Source: Ryuthela nishihirai (Eukaryota > Arthropoda > Arachnida > Araneae > Heptathelidae). From it: a stretch of 64,000 nt of DNA. The translations under genes were made by a program, and so were the position numbers. Under the pieces are notes generated by a model. It was not told where the DNA came from. It was given only the letters and a program-made list of their open reading frames with translations, and ran no database searches. Location: assembly GCA_038380435.1 (NCBI GenBank), contig JAWZYU010000017.1, positions 23,497,283 to 23,561,282 on the forward strand, in the 5' to 3' direction. Below, one piece after another: positions 55,004 to 64,000 of the stretch (within the stretch, counting starts at the first letter, position 1; the number at the start of each line of letters is the position of its first letter).

Positions 55004-55395
55004 AGGGGCGGGGGTGGCTCAGTCGGTAGCGCCCAGGCTTGTAATCTGCAGTTCTCAGGTTCGAGTCCCAGCTGGGTCAGCGTTGAGATTTATCTCCGCA
55101 AAAATTCCCTGCCCTGCCCACGGTCAGTAGGGGACACCGATGGGCTTGGAAAGGTCGCCTTCCGTCGGATGGGATGTTAAGCCGTGGCCCCGTGTGCGGG
55201 AGAGCCATACCCTGTGCATGTTAAAGAACACGCTGGATGGCCTTGACGGGAGGCTACCATCTGTCTCCCAACAGCTGTTCCAGTGGGTCCCCTCCCCCAA
55301 CCTTCTCTGAGCCTTCGGGGTCCTTGTGACCTGGTCATTTAGCCCATGGTGTGCAAAAAAGTGCCGCTCAGAGGTAAAACAACACAAACAACACA
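55004..55395 (+). mobile_element. SINE family B, full length and young
   Basis: Perfect 12-bp duplication 'accaataatagg' at 54992-55003 and 55396-55407; complete head, centre and tail. Confidence 0.93.
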
Positions 55396-55407
55396 ACCAA
55401 TAATAGG

Positions 55408-56334
55408 CTAAAACAAACTGCAACACATACATAGCGAAAACACTATCAAGCAGAGTTAAAAAGAGACTGATAAATAACACTTATTCCTAAACATAGAACC
55501 CCTTTTCAGCACTTTTAAAAACGAAACTGGAACAAAATAACTTCATCTCTGAAACTATTTTAAACATGCTTATGGCTAAGCAACAAACCCCAGTTTACAG
55601 ACTAAGAAAACCACAGGAAATAAATTTCCATGACAACAATTTTAAACTACTTATCCCTAGACACTAAACCTTGTTTCTATATTTTAAGAACCACCAGAAC
55701 ATAATAATATTCAAGGCAAATATTCGAAACAACACATCACTAAATGACTAATCTCAGTTCAATGCATAAAAAGACAACTGAACAAAATAATCCCATGAAA
55801 GATGGTTATCATTGAAAAAATATTGAACTTGTTTTATCACTTTTCAAAGCCACTAGTACAAAATAATCTTATCTGAGACAATTATTTTAAACAGCTCATT
55901 AATCTTTTAATTAATCTTATTAAATTTCATTTTTATTTCCATAAATTTATATATCATCATCAATCTTTTGGAGTTATGCTACATCTCTACCATTTTATTC
56001 TGACAAGTTTTTTATGATGAGGGTTTTTTTTAATATTGTTTTCAATTATTTGTTAATTTTTATTAATACTTGATTTCCCAATAAGTAGAAAATTTACATT
56101 TTTTAAAATCTTTTTCTGAGAATGAACAAGATCTTGGATATGGGAGCAAAAAAGAATTTCTCTGGTCCTCCTATGGTTGGAAGAGGACAATGAAGCAATT
56201 TCTTCAAGGGCATTTTTACTCTCCTTTTTCTGCCACTACACAGATGACCCTTGACAAAATTTTATTCTAAAGATTTTGGTGGTTTATATTTATTGTTTAA
56301 AAAAAGAATGTTAACCTCCCCTACCCCCCTCTCC
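55408..56334. other. Intron sequence, no feature
   Basis: AT-rich; no recognised repeat or exon. Confidence 0.4.
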
Positions 56335-56605
56335 TTGGGGTGAGGGTTGGCTCAGGCAGTAGTGTATCAGGCTCATAATCTGTAGTTCCCAGATTTGAGT
56401 CCCAGTTGTGCCTGCATTGAGAAATTTCACCACAACTCCCATCCAGCCTGCAGTGAGAAAGGGAACACTATGGGACTTGGAAAGGCTGCCCTCTGTCAGA
56501 TGAACTGTTAAGCTGGAGCCCTGGATGCAGGAAAGCCAAACCTTGTACATGTTAAAGAACATGCTGAATAGCCTTAGTGGAAGTTTACAATAGCTGTCTC
56601 TGATG
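56335..56605 (+). mobile_element. SINE family B, decayed and 3'-truncated
   Basis: Head 'gttggctcaggcagtagtgt', box B 'gatttgagtcc', central 'catgttaaagaacatgctg'; tail missing. Confidence 0.7.
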
Positions 56606-57073
56606 GGATTATTAGTTCTGTTTTTTTTCTTGTGCCTTATTTAGCAATATGAGCTGTTGAACTCGAGATGTTTTCTTAGTCTGTAAAACTGGAATGAAAC
56701 CAAAGATTAAACATTTCTTTTTTTCACTGTGCTCAGTTAATAAAATAAACTTTAAAATGTATTTTTTTTTTTGACAAATAACTAATAAACAGAAATCTGT
56801 TGTGTTGTATACCAAATTTAACAGCATTTAATTCTGGATATTATTAAAATATTTAACAAAAATAAATATAAATAATTTTAATAAGGCTTTTTCAGAGAGG
56901 TATAGTAAAAAAAATTAGGCAAGGCAAATAAAAAGTTATTAAAAAAAAACTAATGCACCAAAATAACTATAATGAAATATGAATAGAAGGGAAATTTCTT
57001 CCTGAATATTACAAAAATTAATTTTTACTTGAAATAGGAAAATTACCCTTTTTTCGTAATTTCTTTCTCAGTG
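56606..57073. other. Intron sequence, no feature
   Basis: AT-rich. Confidence 0.4.
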
Positions 57074-57077
57074 ATAT

Positions 57078-57276
57078 TGTTGTGCACCCCACCAGCTCTG
57101 GGTGATGGGGTGGCTACAACTCGGGGAGAAACCAGCATGTAATTTCGATTCCCCAAATATGTGGGTGATTGCATTGTGTATTTTTTTTATATATCTTATC
57201 GTTACAACCAGGTTCTACTTTACGATGTGTATTTCACCAAAGTGGGCTCATTGGATGGTCGATACATGTTGTCTGA

Positions 57277-57308
<32 letters not shown>

Positions 57309-58166
57309 GTGTTGGTGTGTAACTTAACCACACTTATAGGTTACAAACAATTATTTTATTTTCACTACTCCACAACTAAGCATAAGAATCATATAAACAT
57401 GATAATCACAGAGGCCGTTAGCATCCCTCATCCGGGATGTTCTTATTGGACATTAGCTGTTCCAGTCATTCGGTCCCTTTTTCCTTCGACCGAAAATGGA
57501 CTCAAAGTTCATTGGGGGCCAAGAAAGTTCAAAAAGTCTCTTTTTGACCAAAAACTAGGTTAATTGCGACCAGTCCACTATGGGAGCGCTGCGACGGAGG
57601 CTAGACACTGCTTATGTGCAAGAGAACCCAGAATGTCGAAATAATCCCTACCTCGTTCTTTGCTGGAGTCGAAGTTCAGCCACCATCATGTCCCTTTGTC
57701 TGCACTTTGGACTTTGCAGAGCACTCAAAAGGCACGTCAGCCCATCTCACTGACCCGGAGCAGAAGACAAAAAAAAAACTCAGCATCTCAGGCAAGGAAA
57801 AGTCTCCTCTCTTTGTTTCAGACTTTGCCACCAATCGTTGACACCAGCAAGATGTGTCCCCACCTCATTGGTCTGGCTTTTGAAAATCAAAGGGGAGCGC
57901 CCCCCCCCCCTCTCTCTCTCCGGGGTCCTTGGTGTGGGTCAAGGCGGGAGCGCCCTCCCCCCCCTCTCCGGGGTCCTTGGTGTGGGTCAAGGCGGGAGCA
58001 CCGTGCGCACTCAACACCGCGAGGAGGGGGAAGGGGGTCATCTTGACCTCTGCTGCAGTCCGCTCCGCTGAACTTCTAACATGGCGGCTGGCTCAACGGC
58101 TGTCGTTCTAGAACCTTCCAGCTCCCAAAGTCGTGTCCACAGGATGAACTCGCTGTGGGCACGACA
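57078..58166 (+). mobile_element. Solo LTR, 1089 bp, GC-rich
   Basis: Starts 'tgttgtgcacc' and ends 'gggcacgaca', giving inverted tips tgttgtgc/gcacgaca. It is flanked by the 4-mer 'atat' at 57074-57077 and 58167-58170. It includes a poly-C run (about 57278-57308) and a direct repeat of 'ccggggtccttggtgtgggt' (57921 and 57968). Base composition contrasts sharply with the surrounding intron. No internal retroviral or Gypsy sequence remains, as expected after LTR-LTR recombination. ORFs over it have no known domain. Orientation is inferred only from the usual TG...CA ends and is uncertain. Confidence 0.6.
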
Positions 58167-58170
58167 ATAT

Positions 58171-59501
58171 GTTTTAAAAGCAAGATTTTTTGTCAACTGT
58201 GCTCAATCATATAAAAAAAAAAGTAACCAATCAACAAAAGTAGGTCATGCCATATACCAAATCAAGCAACATTTACAATTCCAAAATATATTAAAATAAT
58301 TTTTCTAAATAAATTTACAAATATATTAAATTTAATGACTTTTTTCACAGTGATGTGAAAAAAGGATCTGGTAAGGCAATGAAGGCTTAATTCTTAAAAA
58401 CCTGATAAATATAAATTATATATCAATGGAAATTTTTTTCTGAAAATATAACAACAAAAACTCACTTAAAACAGGACCGCTATTATTTGCTTATACTTTA
58501 TTTTCACTGTAATACTTTAAAATGTGGGCCAGAATAAGGTGGCTTTGCACTGTTCATATTCATGGGATTTTCTGCCTTGTTTATGGTAGCACATGAACAT
58601 TTTCTTGACTAGTGATTTTTTTTTTGCAATGAACACCAACATTTCCTATTTGGGTGTTGCTCTTTGGGAACATTGAACAGTGCATCAAGTTAGTGCATCA
58701 AGGCTACAAGAATTTCACTAACCTGAGTGGCAAAGGCAAAAAGCAAAAAGGCATTAAAAAGTGGCATTTAATTTTGTAATGGTCTGCCATTACGACTGAG
58801 AACACATATGTATTTAATCGTAACAGTGCCCTTTGGGGCTATCCTCTTGGCATTGTGGATTAAGTCATCACCTCTCAGCAGTACTTGCCGACTTCCCTCA
58901 GGATCCCCAGTTTGATCCCAGCAGTGGGAAGCCTCATCTCAGCATGATGTGTTCTCATCTCTGAGCGAAGCTGCCTAAGTCTGATTTGACTGATAAGCAG
59001 TGATGTTCGGAGATTCGGGAAAAGATTTCTCTCATAAATGCGAGAATTAATTAGATAAAAAAAATTAATGAGTTGAATTCAGATGTTGGTTCCATCCTCT
59101 GTGCCTAGATGGCAGCACAAATCAAGAAGACGGTATTGGAACTCGCCTTGTAAAAGAAGAGAAGGATAATCACAAGCATGTGACCTGAATAAAATTGGTA
59201 TGGTTACGGGTCTTCAGATGGCTCACTTCTACTTCACATTGTAACATGTGACCTTGCCATTAAAGATGTTGAACCCCAAGATGATTTGAGAAGATATTTG
59301 AAGAGGATTTGTTGAGTATTTGAGGAGGTTTATTTGAGATTTAAAGAATGATGTCACATTTGTTTCTTCAGTATGTTTGAAATTTGGAGTTTGAAAAAAA
59401 GGTGAGAGAGTTTCACAATATATGTACCTGCTATGTTAATTTTAAGTATTAAAACTTGTAATATTTCTTCTTCAAGTTCATTATCAAATTATTCTTTACA
59501 G
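58171..59501. other. Intron sequence with a possible tRNA-like remnant
   Basis: At about 58850-58930, 'tggattaagtcatcacc' and 'agtttgatcccagc' could be decayed boxes A and B; too weak to call a SINE. Otherwise nothing. Confidence 0.25.
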
Positions 59502-59606
59502 CATCCTTTCATTTATCCAATTGCCTTTGCTTGTGTTAGTGACAGTGGAGGGCTTGTTATCCGTGATTTTCTAGAGAATGGTACTCTGCGAGATGTTCTG
59601 TGTAAG
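59502..59606 (+). CDS. PXK: PXK exon f: N-lobe beta strands and hinge
   Basis: 35 codons from TACAG|CATCCT to TGTAAG|GTAATG, phase 0 both sides: HPFIYPIAFACVSDSGG, LVIRDFLENGTLRDVLCK. HP.IY is the strand 4 region and the FLENGTLRDVL stretch corresponds to the hinge and helix D of protein kinases. Confidence 0.92.
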
Positions 59607-61568
59607 GTAATGTAATATCAGTAGGTTTTAATTATTGCAAAAATTACAGATCACTAAATATGACATGCAGTACTAATTGCAATTAAACAAATATAATCTT
59701 TGTTGCTTTAGTTATATCTTTTATTTCAATTTTTAAATTATTTAATTGAAGTATAATTTTAAAACTTTTGAAAACTGTAGAATTATTATTTTCTACAGTT
59801 TGAGAATATGCTGATTCTAAACTTCATGAGTTATTCAGTGAATTAACCACCATAACCCACATTAAAATTTACTGTATGACCTTTGCCTTTTTTCTCCAAT
59901 TTACACAATCTTAAAAGTACATAGAACAACTTTCTTTTCTTTATTATAATACATGAATCATATTACTGAAGCAGACATGAAGAACAGATAGTTACTCTTT
60001 CTACACTTTTTTGTGTATTGTGATTACTGTAGAATTATACAAGGAAATCGTACTCTGTTGGTACCCTACAATGTATATATCTAATATACATTGAAAGTGC
60101 AATTTATTATACACACTGCACCCATCCACAAACCTGCCCTACTCTGCCACAATAATGCAGTCAGCTGAAATATCTATCATCTGTGTATTGTACAGACAAT
60201 GTAGTCCAGTGACAGGATATTTTCTGTTGGATGGGTTGGGTCCTCTGATACAGGTGTGATGATATATGAAAGGTTTTGGCAACTTAATATTTCATATCAA
60301 GTCACCCTTCAATGTTAATCCTTTTGAGGTCCCTGTAATCTGCAGATGTTAATAAATTATATAGCCACGGACCAGAATTTTTTTTAGAAATGACTGGTTT
60401 TATTAAAAAATCACAAAATTTCAATATTTTTAAAATGAAAATATTTGGTTTAAAGTTATAAAATCATATTTATCTTAACAAATTATTGTAAAATATGATT
60501 GGTAGTAACCTTTTTATTTTTGCCGAACAAGTGAAAAACAGCTAGATCAGCTCCAGATTCATCCCATGCAGGACCGTGTTAGGGTTAATGTTGTTTTCTA
60601 TTGATATGGCATCTTTAAACAAGGAAATGCCTTATATCATCAAGTTTGTATTGTACAGAATGATTTGCAGAACATTCAGATGACTTCACCTTCACATGAT
60701 TAGTCAACTCCTCACACCTGACACATGATTAGTCAACTCTTCACTCTGTGGTATATTGTGGGACAGGCAATCCAGTAGGCTGATATACTCATTGCTACTC
60801 AACTGTGGTGAGCTTAATTGTCAGCTTGGCTGAAACATCTCCAGAAGTATTAGTAACATAATCTTCCGGCAGGTATTTGAACACAAGAGGCCCCATGTGA
60901 TATTAGGTGGGTAGTCAAAATTAAGGGGCTACTTAGTATGGTTATATGTGTAGACATCTTCAAAATGTTTGAGTAAAAAGTTTAAGACATTATGGCACTC
61001 TATGCATGAAGTATTATTTAAATATTATAAGTTTCACTTATTAATAGGTTGTTAATTGCAGTTCATATTTAATTCAAAAGTCATGATCTTTTCAATGTTT
61101 TCAAACGTTTTTATCAATGGAGTTGAAGCAGTCCATTCTGCTCAATCATAAGTACCATTACTAGCAATGCTTGAATTTGGCACTTCTAATTTATATCAAG
61201 AAAAGACCAAACATAATAAATAGAATAACAAATTAACAATCAGAAATTAATAAAAATTAAAGTGTTAAATGTATTAATGCCAGTGGATAAAATACAGACA
61301 TGCTAAAATACAGACTGCCAGTGGATAATGTCAACATTCTCTGAATAAAAAAAGTTAGGAATAACTGGTTGGAAACATGTATTAATTTGGGTCAGAGAAA
61401 GTTAGCACAATGAAATTATAGCTTTTTAAGAACTTTAAATATATTGACAGTGTGATAACTATTGAAAAAAATGTATGAAATGTGTTTTTTATGATAAAAT
61501 TATAAAAATTTTAGTGTTAATATTTTGAAGACTTTATGTATATATTATTAACATTTCATGATTTGTAG
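59607..61568. other. Intron of 2.0 kb, no clear feature
   Basis: Two TTAA-flanked, weakly mirrored segments (60318 and 60594) were considered and not accepted as a transposon. Confidence 0.35.
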
Positions 61569-61707
61569 GCTAAACCTAGAGGACACTTTCTTAAGAAATA
61601 TGGAAAACCTAAAATGTACACCACATTAGAACCAAAGAAAATTCAAATTTATGGTCGTCAGATTCTCTTAGCATTGAAATTTCTTCATGACCGAGGACTT
61701 CCACATG
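61569..61707 (+). CDS. PXK: PXK exon g: start of the kinase-like C-lobe
   Basis: 139 bp from TGTAG|GCTAAA to CATG|GTAAAG, phase 0 in and 1 out: AKPRGHFLKKYGKPKMYTTL, EPKKIQIYGRQILLALKFLH, DRGLPHG (last Gly completed by the next exon). The QIYGRQIL..LKFLHD.G segment is helix E. The peptide then reads HG where active kinases have HRD. Confidence 0.93.
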
Positions 61708-63266
61708 GTAAAGACTTAGCAAATTACATCTAACATTGTAGAGTTTACTTCTGATAATATTTTTAAAATTTTCTACAAATTTACAATGATTGTAAAACTA
61801 CTGAAAATTGAATTCAAATTATAATGTAAAGAGAAATACAGTGCATATTTGTTTTCTCATAAACACAAAATGATACACTGGAGAAAGAAATTTTTATTTG
61901 TATAAAGTTTGAAGTTAAAAAAAAACTTAATCTGCTTGCTAGATAGTATGTATTCATTTAAATAAAACTGTCATAGAACACTTTCATAATTTTAAAATTA
62001 CACAAGCCTTACACAAAGGCTAAGAAGTCTAATATTAAAAGATGTCAATGATTTTTGTAGAGCTAACTGTGGGCCAGTGACATAGTAAATATTTTACAGA
62101 GAAATAGCTTCTTAGTTTTTTAGTATCACTCAACAAAATTTAGAGAATGCTTATCATAGAAAGCAAAGAGTTGCTACAAGCTCTGCCAAAATATGTAGAA
62201 TAGGTCTATAATGAGTTTGTGCACCACTAGTATTATTTAAAGCAGTGATATATATGCCTTGGCGTCTATTCAACCAGATGGTAAATGCTATTTCATACCA
62301 TTTTTATGGTACATGGCTCAACTACATCAGATTACTTGAAGATGAGCTTTTCCTCCAATATTTTTCTGTTGGAATGATTCACAAGTGATAGTGTTACGCA
62401 ACCATGGGTCTTTGAATTGAATATATTCTGGTCAATAGAACATAAAGTTTTTCCCCTCATCTGGTGTTCTTGTCATTATCTCTAGGAAAATTTTTCAATA
62501 ATTTTTGAAAGACTTAATCAAGATTTGTGCAATTTAAGTTTCTTTTTATTTGTAAATATTTCTACTTTGAATGTTCTATTTTAAGCTTTTTTCATCCCCT
62601 TTTCACTTCTACATTATTGGACTAATAAACATAGGAAAAAAAAGCTATACCTGTATTTATATTTTAGTTTATATTCTATTTAATCAAAATGTAGAAGATA
62701 ATTTTGGGGAGGGGAATCGGCAGAATGAGTGAGATTTTGTGATGGGTCCCCAGTAACAAAAAGGTTGAGAAACACTATTATATGGGATTTAGGGTTAAGG
62801 ACAGGCAGCTGAAGGAGTGAGTTAATATAAGTATAAATATATAATATGTATATATAAGACGAAACATACTTCATATCACTCTGTTTCCACCTTAGCAATG
62901 GAAAATGGGGACAAAACAGAGTGAATTCAATGTTCATGGGTTTTTCCTCAATCAAACTTTCAGCATTTTTAAATCACATTTTGGCTCCAAATGAATTGTC
63001 ACTGCTTAAAAATATATTTTTATGAAACATTCTGGAATTCTTTTGACACTTGGCAGGAACATACTTGTACTGATGAGTTTATAAATACCTGAACTCATAA
63101 ACAGGTACAAAATGTATCCACCATTTCATTTTAAGTAATGCATGTATTTTTAAGCAGTTTTTAATATTTTTTTGTTTAGATATATTACTTGTCTAAAATT
63201 TACACTTTACTCTTGAAGAATATGTTATTGATTTTGCAATATTCGATAGCATTCTTTTCTTTACAG
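61708..63266. other. Intron of 1.6 kb, no feature
   Basis: AT-rich unique sequence. Confidence 0.4.
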
Positions 63267-63391
63267 GTAACTTGCACTCGGGCAATGTTATTGTAGACAA
63301 TGATGTTTGTAAACTGTTAGAAGTTGAAAATTTTATTCTGGGAGTTCCATGTTTTTTAAGGCCATTTTTTGTACAGTTGAAAAAAGTTCAG
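63267..63391 (+). CDS. PXK: PXK exon h: degenerate catalytic and DFG regions
   Basis: 125 bp from TACAG|GTAACT to TTCAG|GTAGGA, phase 1 in and 0 out: (G)NLHSGNVIVDNDVCKLLEVE, NFILGVPCFLRPFFVQLKKVQ. HGNLHSGNV takes the place of HRDLKPEN, so the proton-acceptor Asp is Asn, and LEVEN replaces the DFG metal-binding motif with Glu in the Asp position. This marks a pseudokinase. The next exon lies beyond the window or was not recognised. Confidence 0.92.
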
Positions 63392-63446
63392 GTAGGAAAT
63401 AATTTTTAGAAGCATTCTTATGAACATTATGAATAGCACTATTTAG

Positions 63447-63753
63447 TGGGGAGTGCATTGGCTCAGTCAGTAGTGTACCAGGCTTGTAATCTGTAGTGCC
63501 TGTGCCTGCATTGAGATTTATCTCCCTCACTCTACCCTTAGTGAGAAAGGGGACACTTAATGGTCTTAGAAATCCCACTCTCTTAGATGGGAAGTTAAAC
63601 TGTGACCCATGCATATGAAGAAGATGCTGGATGGAATTGTAGGGTGACTTCCATCTGTCTCCTAACAGCTGACCTGTGTCCCCCCTTCTTAAATCTTCTA
63701 TTTAGTCTACTGTGTGTAAAAAGTGTTGTTTACAGGTAAAAACACTCTTAAGG
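63447..63753 (+). mobile_element. SINE family B, decayed with internal deletions
   Basis: Head 'tggctcagtcagtagtgta', shortened box B region, tail 'gtttacaggtaaaaaca'. Flanking 'ctatttagt' at 63438-63446 and 63754-63762 is a plausible duplication. Confidence 0.75.
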
Positions 63754-64000
63754 CTATTTAGTATAATCAAATAAAGCTTATGAAGCAATTAAAAATAAAT
63801 TATTTATGATATTTTCATTCAAATATAGATAAAGAACATTATATATACACGTTTTTTAAATAATCATTATTCTCACCTATATCTCTATTTCATTATTTAC
63901 TAGTTATTAAATGCTAGCAGTTTTATTATTTCATTATTTACTAGTTAATTTTCATTATTTACTAGTTATTAAATGCTAGTTGTTATTATTTTATATTACT
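63754..64000. other. Right edge, AT-rich, with short direct repeats
   Basis: 'attatttactagttattaaa' type segments recur at 63892, 63935 and 63955; no gene seen. Confidence 0.4.

Larger units (their letters stand above)
14854..63391 (+). other. PXK: PXK host gene, visible span (exons below), incomplete at both ends
   Basis: Eight plus-strand exons with good AG and GT boundaries join in frame into one PX-domain plus pseudokinase protein. Phases at the seven junctions are compatible (0, 1, 1, 0, 0, 0, 1), and order and content follow the vertebrate PX-domain serine/threonine kinase-like protein. The family binds phosphoinositides through PX, acts on endosomes and receptor trafficking, and was described as modulating Na,K-ATPase (MONaKA). 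Introns are about 7.5, 19.0, 11.2, 1.1, 5.4, 2.0 and 1.6 kb, full of transposons. The 5' exon(s) before the PX domain and everything after the second half of the kinase-like domain, including the WH2-like tail known in vertebrates, lie outside or were not recognised. Confidence 0.9.

Noticed and set aside
57102..58299. Overlapping GC-rich ORFs, one starting MAAGSTAVVLEP
   Set aside because: They lie within the solo LTR, contain poly-C-coded proline runs and show no known domain.
60310..60600. Second piggyBac-like MITE
   Set aside because: TTAA occurs at both sides but the inverted ends match poorly; chance is likely in AT-rich DNA.
1..64000. CRISPR array, operons, ribosome binding sites, bacterial terminators
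   Set aside because: No spaced direct repeats of the right size and all genes are eukaryotic in structure (split exons, GT/AG introns).

Overview
The window is metazoan nuclear DNA, AT-rich and dominated by introns and transposable elements. Nothing in it is prokaryotic, plasmid-borne or CRISPR-like. The only host gene I can support is a plus-strand PXK orthologue (PX domain plus pseudokinase domain, the PXK/MONaKA family). Eight internal coding exons lie between 14854 and 63391, all with GT/AG boundaries and compatible phases. The gene runs off the right edge and its 5' exon(s) were not found. Introns of 1.1 to 19 kb, mariner, hAT, Polinton and P-like transposons, RTE-like and CR1/Jockey-like LINEs and many tRNA-derived SINEs suggest an invertebrate with a repeat-rich genome. 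I cannot name the phylum from the sequence alone.

Layout. 1-14.8 kb (upstream of the first recognised exon, possibly the first intron): a broken hAT/BED transposase, a retroelement C-terminal fragment, a Polinton/Maverick remnant (packaging ATPase plus a fibre-like protein), a 2.3-kb palindromic element whose two arms both carry the start of a THAP domain, several SINE-A copies, a palindromic tRNA-headed cluster (family C) and a decayed mariner. Intron 15-22.5 kb: two SINE-B copies, a dispersed repeat, a hairpin plus tandem array, and a 636-bp MITE. Intron 22.6-41.6 kb: a minus-strand RTE-like LINE, a ~140-bp satellite, a GC-rich duplication, and a CR1/Jockey-like LINE whose ORF2 is split by a 6241-bp Ty3/Gypsy element with same-length, apparently identical LTRs and an uninterrupted 1677-codon Gag-Pol ORF. 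Intron 41.7-52.9 kb: a second RTE-like LINE holding a SINE-in-SINE nest and a palindromic tRNA-headed composite (family E), each with recognisable target-site duplications, then microsatellites and family D. The remaining introns hold a piggyBac-like MITE, more SINE-B copies and a 1089-bp solo LTR.

The exons form one gene. The other coding-like material is mobile-element debris, except the Gypsy element, which looks recently active. The most unusual structures are the THAP-bearing palindromic element (4150-6465), the composite palindromic tRNA-headed element flanked by a perfect 12-bp duplication (47203-47963), and the fact that three unrelated tRNA-headed families (C, D, E) all occur as direct or inverted multimers.
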